Positions 12,884 through 24,593 of a DNA stretch of 64,000 bases are shown here, piece by piece. The notes under the pieces are model-generated. The model did no database searches. It saw only the letters and a program-made list of their open reading frames with translations, and was not told where the DNA came from. The DNA is from Melanocharis versteri (Eukaryota > Chordata > Aves > Passeriformes > Melanocharitidae). Position numbers and translations under genes: made by a program. The stretch is from the NCBI GenBank assembly GCA_013397845.1, contig VZTG01001536.1, positions 761,154 to 825,153 of the forward strand, in the 5' to 3' direction. Positions within the stretch are counted from its first letter, which is position 1; each line of letters starts with the position of its first letter.

Positions 12884-13069
12884 CACGCTGTTTTTCATCA
12901 TGGCTCTAATACTGAATCCCTCGCAGGCCTGTTGCTTGTCCTGCTGCTTGTCCTTCTTGTCCCGCTGCCGGGGGCGCCTGTCACCTGGGGGCTTTGAGGG
13001 GCCCGGGCCCCCCTCCTCCACTACCATCTCCCCACCGGCGCCCGCGACGGACCAGATGCAAATTACGGA
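12884..13069 (-). CDS. gene A, first coding exon (unidentified protein)
   Basis: This is the best-supported coding exon in the window. On the minus strand a TTGTTTTTTCCAG acceptor (plus 13,070-13,072 as CTG) precedes a short GC-rich 5' UTR and then an ATG at 13,027-13,025 in good context (G at -3 and G at +4). The frame reads MVVEEGGPGPSKPPGDRRPR, then a highly charged run (QRDKKDKQQDKQQ, about residues 21-33), then ACEGFSIRAMMKNSV to residue 48, where GTG|GTAGGT offers a phase-0 donor. The basic, low-complexity start is typical of a nuclear or nucleolar protein tail, but I do not recognise the family. An in-frame ATG at 13,090 lies upstream of the acceptor and would only be used if that intron were retained. 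The 5' non-coding exon must lie in or beyond the assembly gap. Confidence 0.55.
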
Positions 13070-13810
13070 CTGGAAAAAACAAGCGAACATCAGCGTCCCC
13101 TGCCCAGCGAGTCAGAGCAGGCAGCAGGTCCAACTCTGCTCCCTCCACAACCAGCGACGGCCCCACACACCTGTCCCGCGCCTCCCCTGCCCCTCACAGG
13201 CCCCCTTCGCCTGCCCCNNNNNNNNNNNNNNNNNNNNNNNNNNNNNNNNNNNNNNNNNNNNNNNNNNNNNNNNNNNNNNNNNNNNNNNNNNNNNNNNNNN
13301 NNNNNNNNNNNNNNNNNNNNNNNNNNNNNNNNNNNNNNNNNNNNNNNNNNNNNNNNNNNNNNNNNNNNNNNNNNNNNNNNNNNNNNNNNNNNNNNNNNNN
13401 NNNNNNNNNNNNNNNNNNNNNNNNNNNNNNNNNNNNNNNNNNNNNNNNNNNNNNNNNNNNNNNNNNNNNNNNNNNNNNNNNNNNNNNNNNNNNNNNNNNN
13501 NNNNNNNNNNNNNNNNNNNNNNNNNNNNNNNNNNNNNNNNNNNNNNNNNNNNNNNNNNNNNNNNNNNNNNNNNNNNNNNNNNNNNNNNNNNNNNNNNNNN
13601 NNNNNNNNNNNNNNNNNNNNNNNNNNNNNNNNNNNNNNNNNNNNNNNNNNNNNNNNNNNNNNNNNNNNNNNNNNNNNNCGGGGGCGGCTCGGACACCGCG
13701 CGGGGCCGCCCTCGGTCTGTGCCCGCTGGTTAAAGCGCGTCGGGGCCGTGCAGGGCACGCGGGGCCAAAGTGCTGGGAGGGCTCACTGCCCTCCTGTTTT
13801 ACCCCTGTGA
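12930..13810. promoter_or_regulatory. CpG island, probable bidirectional promoter
   Basis: CpG and G+C density jump here against an AT-rich background. Just right of the gap (13,679-13,765) there are about a dozen CpGs and a GC-box core GGGGGCGG at 13,680-13,687. The left shoulder covers the first coding exon of gene A. Candidate exons point left on the minus strand and right on the plus strand, and the A/T strand bias reverses across the island. A shared promoter is therefore inferred, with the start sites probably inside the run of N. No TATA box is visible, which suits a CpG-island promoter. Confidence 0.65.
13218..13678. other. Assembly gap (461 N) inside the CpG island
   Basis: There are 461 consecutive N, flanked on both sides by very GC-rich sequence. 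The non-round length suggests an estimated gap size. GC-rich promoter DNA is a known dropout in bird short-read assemblies. The transcription start region and any 5' non-coding exons of both neighbouring units are probably hidden here. Confidence 0.95.
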
Positions 13811-15026
13811 GAGAGGGGTAAAAAACCTGGGAGGCTCGGTGACTGAGGTCGTTTTTAAATTGCTTCTTATTCCTTCTCAGTGTATCGATTATAAATGCTG
13901 CTGGGCAAGGTTTGTGTGATCTGCCAACTTCTTTGGCCTTGCCAGCATGTGTTACTGGTCTGGCGTGGTGCCTGGTGGTGACCTGAAAAACAAGCAGCTT
14001 ACAACACTTCGTGGTGTTTGGTCCTTGAGCTGTTTTCTGTAAATATCCAGTGCTGGTGTGATGCGTGACTCCGTTGTTTCAGCAGTGGGTTTTCTCCTCT
14101 TGTAGGATTAATCCATACCTGGGGAGTTAAAAACTACAAGATCCGTTTTGTAGCTTTCTCATTACACATTTCGTCTTGCTTTGACTTTCTCAATTTTGAG
14201 AATTATTTAAAGTAAAACCTGTAAAAGGTAGTGGAAGCACATGGGTTTTAACGACCTTTGTTGTCCTCAGGCTTGCTGTTTCATCATCAGCGTTGGTGTC
14301 ATAGTTGCTGTCTACCTAAGACCTGATCAAGTTGAAAACAACGCACTTTGTTTTAAAAATATTTATTGTTTTTAAATTGAACATCTCAAAAGTTGCCAAG
14401 AATGCTATGGTTTTTTCACTTAGATATTTTTTTTTCTTAGCAGTATATTGTTGCAGGCGTATGGCTAATGTTCTTTCAGCTTTGCTAAAGCTAAAAAGAA
14501 AGCTACAAATAGTTCTCCAGTATTTTCAGTCTGTATACATATTAATGCAAATGATCTCTTCCTAGTCGTGGAATTTTTCTTGCATGACTTTCTTGTCATT
14601 TGTGCTACTTTTTTCTTATGTAGTAGAGAATATTTTAAATGGAAGGCTCGGCTTAAGGAAAGCACGGGGGGTATGGTATTCCACTGTTTTTGTTTTGCAA
14701 TGTCATCTGCTGACCTGGTGTATTGCTGTAGTATATAAAATACATGTGTTTGCAGAACTGCAGTGTGTGTTTGTTTTTGAATGCTTCAGAAAAGTACATT
14801 GAGTGTACCTGAGGGACTGCCCATGCGGTTACAGAGCTGACGCCTCTAGCCCTCACTCTGAAATATAAATATTTACCTACTGCTCATGAATATAAATGCT
14901 ATGTGACTGAGGAATGATAATTTTATTTTCACTGTGGCAGACGGAAATGTTTGTGAATATTGATTATGAAATGTACATACCAATTAGCTGCAAATTTAAA
15001 AACACAGCTTTACATGAGTTGCAACC
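13811..15026. other. Start of the T-rich plus-strand unit; no firm exon
   Basis: This is single-copy-looking sequence to the right of the CpG island. Several pyrimidine tracts ending in CAG or TAG (13,880, 14,105, 14,268, 14,430) are followed by short open plus-strand frames, but none has a convincing donor. I record the region as probable first intron of unit B. Confidence 0.35.
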
Positions 15027-15582
15027 TGCCCAGATTTAACCCCAGCTGGCAACTAAGTACCACACAGCCACTGGCTCACTCCTTCCTCCCCTGCCTAGCA
15101 GTGGGATGGGGAGGAGAATTGGGGGCAGAATAACAACAGGTTAATAATGGAAACAGAGTAATAATAATACTGATAATGCTAATGATGATGATAATTGTAA
15201 TGAAAAGGAGAGACAGGAATAAAACCCAAGAGAAACAAGGGATGCACAGTAAAATTGCTCACTGGCCACTGACCAATGCCCAGCCCATCCTCCAGACCAA
15301 CTCCCACCAGTTTATCTACTGGGCATGATCTGCTGTGTGGAATGTCCCTGTGGCCAGTTCGAGTCAGCTGTCTCCTGGCCACAGTCTCTCCCAGTTTCTT
15401 ATGCACCTTCTCACTGACAGACCATGGGAAACAGAAAAGTCCTTGACTTGGGCTAAGCACTATTTAGCAACAACTGAAACATCACTGTGTTACCAACATA
15501 ATTCTAATACTAAATTCAAGACAAAGCATCATACCAGCTTCTAAGAAGAATTAACTCTATGCCAGCCAAAATCAGTACAACA
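15027..15582 (-). mobile_element. Solo LTR of an avian endogenous retrovirus
   Basis: The + strand reads as the reverse complement of a dispersed LTR that I recognise from bird genomes. Landmarks are 'tttaaccccagctggcaact', 'agtgggatggggaggagaat', a run of AAT/ATG trinucleotides (15,160-15,200), 'tttatctactgggcatgatc', 'aaaagtccttgacttgggct' and 'attaactctatgccagccaa'. In sense orientation it starts TGT and ends CA, over about 556 bases. The TATA-like stretch is altered (TAGATAAA in sense). No gag, pol or env sequence adjoins it, so it is a solo LTR left by recombination. I see no clear target-site duplication. ERVL-class membership is an inference only. Confidence 0.75.
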
Positions 15583-18500
15583 CCCTCCCCCACCCGCAAA
15601 AATAAAAGAATTATCTTCAAAGTAGGTGATGTGGGGACCTAGTCCAGTTTCCTGCTTTGAGACTTTCTGAGAAGTCTCCTCTAAACATTTGTGAGCTGGG
15701 AATGCCATGGCAAAATCGGGTGTGGGAGGAGAAAGGTGATATAATTTGTGTCATCTGCCCATTTTTTTTTACCTGAGTATTAAGAAGAATTTTCCTATGA
15801 AACATGGTATGTTTTCCAAAATGTTTCACAGTGTCATATCTCTAGAAATGTCTTATGTCCTCATAAGTTAATGCTATAATATAATTGTACCCAATATAAT
15901 TCCTTTAATTGATTTTTAATTTTCTATCTTTCGTTTTTCTTCATTTCTCACAGACCAGGTCTTATAGACTTCTGCGCATTCAGGTTCCTTAAATAGTAAC
16001 TTGAATCTTGACTGAGGCGGTTAAGTGACATAGCTTGTCAAAACCTCTACTTACTTAGGGGCTTGGGAGGTTTGGGGGGTTGTTTGTTGTGGGTTTTTAA
16101 AGTTTATTCTTTATTTCATTTATTAGCTTACCATTGGATCAGCTTAAAACTGGTGTTGGTGCGATGGAAGTGACAACGTGCAGTTGCATTGGCTGAACTA
16201 TTTCTTAGTCAACAGCCCTGGCAATAATGTCACATTTTTGAACACCTGTTCTGGGGGAAAAAATAAAATATTAAAACTGATTTTGAAAGAAGGTGCTAGG
16301 ACAGCTTTGTGGAATTTTTCAGAAAATACCTCTCAAAGAGCAAAAAACTCAGGAGAAAGCCCCAAACTGTTTTAAAAATGTAGAAGATGGGCTCTGTACA
16401 GTTAACAGTGGCAGTTCAGCATTTCTGTGGTGAATGAGAGATGAAGGTGGTAGTAGCGACAGGTTGCAAAGGGCTTTGACAGTGAAATATGATTCATCCA
16501 GCAATAATCAAGTTAAGGGAGAATGGGAGCCTGGGTGAAAGTTTCAGCTATCTGGATGACCAATCAATCCTCCATGTTGCACCCTTTTTCAGTATGTTGG
16601 TAATCTACTTTCCGCGTAAATATTTCTCATTGGTATGAAAATAACCTTGAGGAGGCAAAATAAGAATAAACCCTTTCAGAATTTCCCTGAATATATTTAT
16701 ATATATGGTACTATATATAATAATGGTGCTAGTGTAGAAACCAAAAGAAAAGTAGTTTAGGAATTTTCTATTTAGATAATTCGATCTCATGCTGCAATTT
16801 TGTTTGTTTGGGTTTTTTTCTCTTTTGTTGTCATTTTGGTGTTCTAATGCTATGGATAGTTCCATTACAATACTGGAATAATAGCTCAAGTTGTTGTTCA
16901 CGAGCATGTGGAATAATCTGGCTGATAGTTTGATTAAACAAAACCTAAACCTCAGAATATCAAGGGCTACTTGCATTTCAAATACATTACCTGTTTTGCT
17001 CAGTTTGTTTTGAGCCTTTTTCCCTTCTGCTAGGGTAGCTGTATTGTACTGCATGTACAGAATTGCATAATAAAAGACTTTGTGTTTTACTGGAATTATA
17101 TTTTAACTACTGTTTTCCTACAAAATACCTTGTTATTACTCTGTTATAAAGTTAGTGTCATTTGAAGTAGGATATCTTCAAAAGACAACTGAGTTTTGCT
17201 AGATATACATAAGAGTTCTGGATTTTGTTGTTTCCGTTAAGGGAGATGAGAAGACTTTTTGCTTGGATTTCTTTTTGAAAGACAAGTAGCAAGGGGGAGG
17301 AAAAGTGGGGTGTGTATTTTTGCTTTTTTTGGCATTTTTTGTTGTTTTTTTTTTTTTTTATGGCTGCAAAATAACAGTGTTATAATATCAAGACACTGGA
17401 GACTAACTGAGCAGGAGCTAAGGATGTTCTGATGCAGTGTTTTGAGTTTTTCAGATAGGGCCCCTACAGAAAATTGATCTGGCAGTTTCTTTAAATTATT
17501 GCCCATGCTTACTTGCATGTAATGTGTAAATAGAGTATCCATTGCCAAATGCTTTGGTCCAGCCTATCTGTCAGATGAGAATAAAATCAAGAGTTTCAAA
17601 TTCCACTTACTTCCAGAAACAACTAGGAAAAGGCCTTTGCTAACAAAATATGGAAATTGAAAAAATATATTTTGGAAAGCGTAACAGCAAATGCTACTGC
17701 TTAAGAGTTCTTGCCAAAGTAATGAATGTGTTTTGTTGATACGTTTAAAGTTGAAGACATTATTTGATTCTGTTGTGATAGCATTGCCTCAAGAGGTGGA
17801 GTAGTTGTCTTAATTGGAAACACATATATCCCCATTTACTGAAATAAGTTACTTGGGCTACCATACCCTGTATCATGGAACTCTCAGCTGTGTAAATGGT
17901 CAGGCCACAGAAGCAAACGATACTGAGAATGGTGCGGGTTTTCCATGTTGCTCTATTTAGGAGAAGCCCAAGGGAAAATAAAACCATTAGTGGGAAGTTT
18001 GTTACTTTGCCAGACAGTTTTATGTAAATTAGATAAATTAATTATTTTCAATCAATTGTTGTTGTTGCTATGTACTATATATAAGTATTGCTGGACTGGA
18101 AATCAACTGCTAACACAAAATGTAGCCAGTGATGTATGAAGTTTTCCATTAAAAGAAAAATAAAGGTAATGTAAGAAATGTGCAGCTCTGTGGCCAGAAT
18201 TCACAGAATACCACTACAAAGATTGATTTGGAGATAATTTGTTGGCAAGCTTTAGTTATATAATTGTCAGTTGTTTCACAATACCCGATTTCTTCCTTCT
18301 GAACTACAGTGTGGGTGGGGCATCTTGCAAACGTTTGGGCTTTATGAGGACTTCTAATCATTAGGTAACTAAATTTTAATATGGTAAATTATGTCCTTTA
18401 AAATATATAATATTTTTACAATTTTTCAGTTTCCAAATGTTGTATTTCAGGCCTCTCCCAGTCCTTCTGTGTTTTGATCAGTGCTAAAGGAGTGGAAAGA

Positions 18501-21500
18501 TGGATGACCTTTCAAAATAAGGATAAAAATCCTTTGGGTTTATCTGATGTAGAAAAATGCATTAGTACCCTTTTGCCTGTTTTATTCTTGAGACTGGACA
18601 AGATGGAGAGATAATTAATTCATTATTGTGCACTTTTTGAAGCAGACTGAAGCCTGCCTGGTTGTACTAAACTAGCTTTTAAGCAGTAACTCTTATGTTG
18701 CATCACTTTTCTCAGTCATCATGTTCATGTCTACATTAGTATTGTTAAAGCTTGACCCAGGAAAAATTGTAGCGTCAAAGTTGTTCTTTGAGGCATGTGG
18801 AAATAACTGAAATATTTGCCATGTTTCTACAAATTCTCTGTTAAAATGACAAGAGACAAAGAATCATTTTAGTTCTCCAGCCATTACTCAAATATTAAAT
18901 TTGATGATAATGATCTTAAGGGTAGAAATTAATGAAGAATTAATCATGAAACTGCCTTTTATTTCATGCCCTTGAGCAATTTGTACAGTGGTAGCTGGTA
19001 TTCGTGCTGGTAAACATGCATCTTTTCTTGAACAAGGCAGTCTTGATAATGATTTCACATGAATTCAGCCAAGAGATTGCATAAATAACTTGTCACAATT
19101 ATGATGCATTAAGTACATGGTAGCTTTATGTGGTGTTTTATTTTTACAGTGGCTACATGCCTATAATGAATAAGCCACAAAATCTTCAGCAACTTCTTCT
19201 CCATATATCACAATGCCTTCCAAAACAGTGGCATCATAAATTTTGTGCTTCAGAGAAATTAACTCTGCTAACTGTTTTCCTGTTTTTTTATTTCGAAGTA
19301 GTTGTTATTGGTTTTTTTATAGCAGAAGCTCTCTTGCACTTCAGAACTATTTGTGGCTGTCTGCAGAATTTAACCCCTCTATTCATGCTAGCGATTTCAA
19401 TGATGGAAATTTTAAAACTTTGACTCTAAAACTATTCTAAAGCTTTCATCCCCTCTGATGACCTCTGAATTTATAATATGTCACTATTTTCTTCTCCATT
19501 TACCTTTGGAAGAGGGAAGACAATGGCAATGACATACATGTATCTGAAAGCAATGATAGGTCATTGCCCATTAAACATGTCCAAAATAAATTTTCTGGAT
19601 CCTGCAGTTTTTAAGCCATACCTCTTGGCTGTATTTCTGTTCTGATTGTTGAGGGAGACTTGATTTTCTATCCTTGTCTGGTTTGAGCTAAGTTGAAATG
19701 ATGAAAGGAAGGTGGTTACCAAATGAACATTTTCAACAAGTGCCATGCCATTAATGTCTTCCCTTTTTAACCCTGATTTTGGAAATCTGACCTATGGGAT
19801 TGTGTGCTTATTTTCTGAATATGTCAGAAATTCTTTAGTTATGCATTATTTATTCCTATAGCACAGATTGGTAAGAAAGCAACACAAATATTGTTTGTGC
19901 TTCGTTTTATTCCATGGGTTTTAGACTTCTTTTGACATTCCCTTATGATTTGGGGGAACAGTTTGTTTTTACCTCTAAGCTGTAAGCCTAGACCCCTCGG
20001 CTGAGAAAAGAAAAAAGAAAAGCATTAAGAAGTTGATTTATTGTTTAAGAATTTCAGAAGCTGATAAAGATGAATGAAGATCCTAATTGAGGAAAGAGCT
20101 TGTCATTCCATGGCAGTTTAAAGGACAGCACGGTTATAATGTATTAATGTGTAGGAAATGAAAGCACAGCTTTTTAGAGAGCAGTTGCAATCAAAAGCTG
20201 TTGGTTGTGCTGTGTTTTTTGAGAAGGTGGTATGAACAATGCATTTGTCGCCACAAAGGTTGGGCATCCTGCTTTGCTTTAGTTTATCTGTTGAGGGAGG
20301 GGTTTGTGTACCATGTAAAAGTAGGCTTGTGCACTAAGCTTGCTCTTGATGACATAGAAGGGCACTGGAGTAAATTCATTTACATTTCTAAATTGTTTGT
20401 GGTATGTAGGAACCACAAACAAAGCATAGTTGACTTTCCAGTAACAAAAATGTGCTTGCTTTGTTCACCACTGTTGTGATGATCAGTGTGAGTGTTGTTT
20501 TGTTGAAAGTGTAAAGCTTTTCTATATTATGATGTAGTTTCTTTACTTCCTTTTATTTGCTTGGGTTTTGTTGTTGTTTTTTTTTTCTTTTCCAATGTCC
20601 TCCTGTCTGTGCTGCTGTTTTCTCTGTTTTGTTTAGCATTTCTAAATGTCTTGCTCAGTGGTGAATTTCCCTCCTTAGTGGAAACATTTAGACCTTCAAA
20701 GTTCAAGGAACAATGTTCAGCTGGTTTTTGTCATAATAATTTTACATATGTATTTTCTTTTTTTTTTTAAATATGCCAATCCAGTAACATTTTGGTAATG
20801 TGTTTTGATGTCATGGAAAAATTATTTTCTATTTTCTTCATTGGTATTAAATTAAAGGACTGTGCATGATGGAAACAAAAGTGGTTCATATTGGACATCA
20901 TATTACATCTCTGGCATATGGTTCTCCTTTCAATTTTAATTTCTTTTGATGAGCTGAAATATTTTTGGTACGCTTATGTTTACATTTTTTCCCTTTTCTG
21001 ATACAGTGTCCTCTGTGGAATACTCTCAGTGGAAACATATGTTCAGAACTTCAAAGTAATTACACTATTACTAAAAGCTTCATAATTAGATTACTGAAAC
21101 TAAATGTTGTAAAAATTTGATTTTCCTTTATCCAATCATATCAATTTCATTCCAATCTGCTTTCTAGCTGATTGAAGAAACATGGTAGGACAAAGTCAAA
21201 GCCTGAGTAGAATGTCTTTAGTCTGGAATAGACCAGTTCCTGTAGAAGAAAGGGGAGCTTAGAGCAGTGTTTAGTCTGAGAGCAAGATTTTAAAAAAAGA
21301 AAATGTATATTGCCCATTTTAACGGTAAATTTTTAGTTGTAGGTACCTCTACTTGGCAGACTGGATTGGGATAATTGAAGCATGAGCTTGTCTTTCTATG
21401 GTAACTGACCCTATTTCTCGGAAGTAATGGGCTCAGTTTGTGTCTAAGCTGCTTTGTTTACAAAACATTGCCCTTATTGCCTGTTATCTTTCTTTAAGTG

Positions 21501-21725
21501 TGAATTTGTTGTTGTGATGAAATGGGTGTAGCTTGTGTTGAAAAAAAGCTGTTTACTGCCAGGAGTCTAAGATACTGATGCAACAAAAAAAGGAAAACAG
21601 TTCTTTCGTTTTGCTCTAGCACAGTTAGGGCACAATACTTCAAAAATTCTTAGTCAGATGTACAAGAAGTCATCAAAACTGTAACTGTAGTACTATACCT
21701 CATCTACCTTCTTTGTCTTTTGTAG
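15583..21725. other. T-rich probable intron of unit B
   Basis: No repeat or RNA gene was recognised. Two plus-strand segments look protein-like after good acceptors: 18,451-18,613 after TTGTATTTCAG, and 19,150 onward after TTTATTTTTACAG. Neither has a usable donor, so neither is called. A T tract near 17,346 and a TTG run near 18,057 are simple low-complexity sequence. On the minus strand, 16,605-17,054 is open for 149 codons but is AT-driven and has no supporting signals. Confidence 0.4.
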
Positions 21726-21805
21726 CTCATCTGGAAAATACGGGGTCTTTTAGGAACAGGAGATATTATCTTAATGGTCCTGAACAAAAACACTATGTCT
21801 GTTAG
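21726..21805 (+). other. unit B, candidate exon
   Basis: One of the better acceptors in the window (CTACCTTCTTTGTCTTTTGTAG) precedes a frame open to 21,890. It begins LIWKIRGLLGTGDIILMVLN and would be cut at GTTAG|GTGTCA (21,806) in phase 2. The peptide looks coding, but the product is not recognised. The phase does not fit the next candidate exon directly, so an exon is missing or a boundary is wrong. Confidence 0.28.
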
Positions 21806-21890
21806 GTGTCACAAGGCCCTGGTGTATTGGTCTGTTGACATGCTTCATATTTTTTCTTCAGGCTGTATGAAGCTACAGGCTTCAAGTTGA

Positions 21891-24178
21891 TTATTTTTTA
21901 CTTATTTTACATAATTTTAGGATATTTTATTCACACTAACTCTGCTACTGTTTGAGATTTGGCCTTAGACTGGTATGTGCTTTATGGAAGCAGTTGATGT
22001 TCTGAGGCACGTAAATTCGAAACTTGTTTAATGATTAATGTTTTGAATTTTTTAATTTTTGTGGTTTGTTTTCATAGTCTGCTTTTAATTCTGCCTGCCC
22101 TTATTATACACAATAAAATAGCAGATGAAGCTGAAAAGTTTCTTTTACAGTACTTCTAACAATTTCCATTAGAATTATCTTGTTGGAAGCAAATATCCCA
22201 TCTGGTTTACTTTTTAACACAGCAAAACTCCATAGTGAGCTGTGTTCTGGAGCCTGGCTGAATTCCATACCATGAGACTCTTGGCCCTAAGCAAGATGAG
22301 CACAATCTGTTTCCTTTATTTCTAATAAAGGAAAAGGAGAGTTTCTTCATTTGCTTTTTTGTTGCATTATGTTTACATTTTATGCCTCCCTTTCTTAGAA
22401 TAGCTACTTTCCTGCTGTTATCCATTCTTTTTTTTTCAGTACAGGTAAAATGAAAACACATTACAGCCTTGTAAAAGTACTGAGTGCTGCTCTGAAATAA
22501 CATTAAAACTCAAAATTTTCAAGTATGGCATGGTGCTTTGGCCACATCAATCTTGTAAAACACCTGAAGGTCAGGAGAAGCACTTCTGGAGCTTTTTCTG
22601 TTGTCTTGTTCCTCAAATAAATACAAGACTTAAGTAACATATACTACAATCAGAGTCCCACAGTTGATCCTAGCACTGCTCCTAATGTTTACCTGTGCTG
22701 TCCGAATTCAGCTTCTTCAGCCCATAACTTTATGCACCCATTTGTACCTGAGAATTAGTGAGTCACAAATACTTAACACCAGCTGATTTTACTGTGCTGT
22801 GTGCAACTCTGCTTAGGAGTTACGAAACTGGACCTCTGAATTAGTCTCTGGATTAAATTTGCTATTTTTTGTTACAGATACAGAGATAAAAATAATTCCA
22901 CATTTAAAAATAAGCATCAGATACTTTAAAATTATATTTAAAACTATTCAGTTATTTTAATATTACATCAAGTAGGTGAACATTTGCTGTATATTAACAT
23001 ACTTTCCCTTTTGCAGAGATTTTGGGTTCTTGGGTAATACCCTGATGGATAGACATGTAACTTGCATTGAAGTGAGCAGGCTGTTTTGGGACACCAGCTT
23101 CTTAAAATCATGTCACGAACACATCTGGGATGTTTTTTTTACTTTCTCAGTTGTGTAGAGTTTTACATTAAAAATGCCAAGTAGCACTCAAATACTACTA
23201 GTAATCCTTGTTTATGCTGTAAATTGTATTTGATGACAGACTTGAAATGTTTCTCATGATGTACTCCACTTCTGAAAGCCTGGCATATCCCTGCTTTTAT
23301 CTGTCAGTGACAACAGTTGCTACATATGTTTTCCATTCCTGATTTTTCAACATTAAGAAGTCAGTAGTTCTTTTTAATGTAAATAAAATTGAAAAAAATA
23401 AGCACTCTCAATGGGTAATAGTAGAACTATTGCTGTAATTCTGGTAAGAACCTAAGATGTCCTTGTGTATCTCTGTGTGCAATGACTATTCAGCATCAAT
23501 TCCTGTTTCATTTCAAGTGTATTATTTTAGAACTGCTCATAAAATCAGTTTCCTGAACTAGGAAAGCAGACAGTGAGTTATAAACCAATTTAGGATACAA
23601 TTGCAACACATGAAAAAATCAGATAGTTAATTTCATGTGAATACGGCTTTTGAAATTTAGTTCAGTTCTAGACATGAATTAAAATGAGCACAAAGGACAG
23701 TGCACAGGGAGACTTTTCATTTACTTTGCCTTTTGCGCAAAGTGGGCATTAGGATAAAAAAGTCAAATGTTTGGGTTTCTTGTTCATTTTATCTGCATGA
23801 AACTGTTGTGCATATCTACTTGTTGTGTGTTGTTACTAAAGAATCAGACTCTGCTAACAGTGATGTTACAGTCAAATAAGACAGTGCTGATTTCTTCAGA
23901 AGGAAAGTTTGGATCACTTCTATTGGTTTCCAGCTGGATTTAAAAATCAACTATCTTAGAAGAAACAAGTGGCTTTTTGAGAAGGCTTCTCAACTGTTTC
24001 CTCCATAAGACAGTAAGGAAATTCTGTTTGTCCTTGGTGTTTATGTCAGGAAACACAACCTTCCTCAGCTAATACGTTACTGAACAGGGAACGAGTGAGA
24101 GACATCAGGGAATAGTTACCGTGTAGATGATACAGAATCAGTACCCAAAAGCCTGACCTTCTTTGTTTTCCCCAACAG
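21891..24178. other. Probable intron of unit B
   Basis: T-rich sequence without recognised repeats. A possible 40-base exon at 23,017-23,056 (TTTCCCTTTTGCAG acceptor, CAT|GTAACT donor, peptide DFGFLGNTLMDRH) is noted but the donor is weak. Confidence 0.35.
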
Positions 24179-24218
24179 TATCAGAACCAATTCATCTAAA
24201 GTTTGTCTTTAAAAGTAT
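24179..24218 (+). other. unit B, candidate exon
   Basis: A near-ideal acceptor (CTTCTTTGTTTTCCCCAACAG) precedes a segment open in only one frame, which reads SEPIHLKFVFKS. Donors are possible at 24,215 (AAAA|GTATGT) and 24,219 (TAT|GTAGAT). The second leaves phase 2 and joins the 24,533 exon in frame. Confidence 0.3.
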
Positions 24219-24532
24219 GTAGATAATGTGTCTATGGAATGATGATACAGCCACAAAGACAGTCTCCTTTCTTGTATGTTGAAGGTACAGCAGTGAATCA
24301 CTTAGTCCCATGCACCTCTGAGGCTTTGCCCTTTCAAGCCTTTATCTGTGTTGGACACTGACTGCAAATTACAACAAGCCACTCACTAATAACTATTTCT
24401 TAATACCAACATGTGCTTGTGGGAGGACAAAGCAGTTAAAACACTAACTGTTTTCTCTTGTTACTTTAAAAGATGAATTTTGAATTTTCTTACGACTAGA
24501 ATTTTTTGTGCATAGGGTATTATTTCACTCAG

Positions 24533-24593
24533 AGAGCAGACTAAGCTTTTGAAGTGGACTTGCTTGCTTTCTATACCAGAATTAATTAAGTTT
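24533..24593 (+). other. unit B, candidate exon
   Basis: The acceptor ATTATTTCACTCAG and donor TTT|GTAAGG enclose 61 bases open in one frame only. The peptide is EQTKLLKWTCLLSIPELIKF, an amphipathic helix-like stretch, ending in phase 0. The product is unrecognised. It pairs in phase with the 24,179-24,218 segment. Confidence 0.32.

Noticed and set aside
12900..13821. Several open frames of 190-277 codons across the CpG island
   Set aside because: Most of their length is the run of N, which cannot contain a stop. Only the minus-strand frame supported outside the gap (12,884-13,069) is kept.
15179..15460. 93-codon minus-strand frame within the LTR
   Set aside because: LTRs are non-coding and the frame shows no retroviral domain.
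16605..17054. 149-codon minus-strand frame
   Set aside because: AT-driven composition, rich in N, Y, I and F, with no splice or start context, and it opposes the inferred direction of transcription. Taken as chance.
18451..18613. Exon-like plus-strand segment after TTGTATTTCAG
   Set aside because: The peptide looks coding (SQSFCVLISAKGVERWMTF) but there is no acceptable donor before the in-frame stop.
19157..19280. Exon-like plus-strand segment after TTTATTTTTACAG
   Set aside because: The acceptor is good and the peptide plausible, but no donor is found before the frame runs into T-rich sequence.
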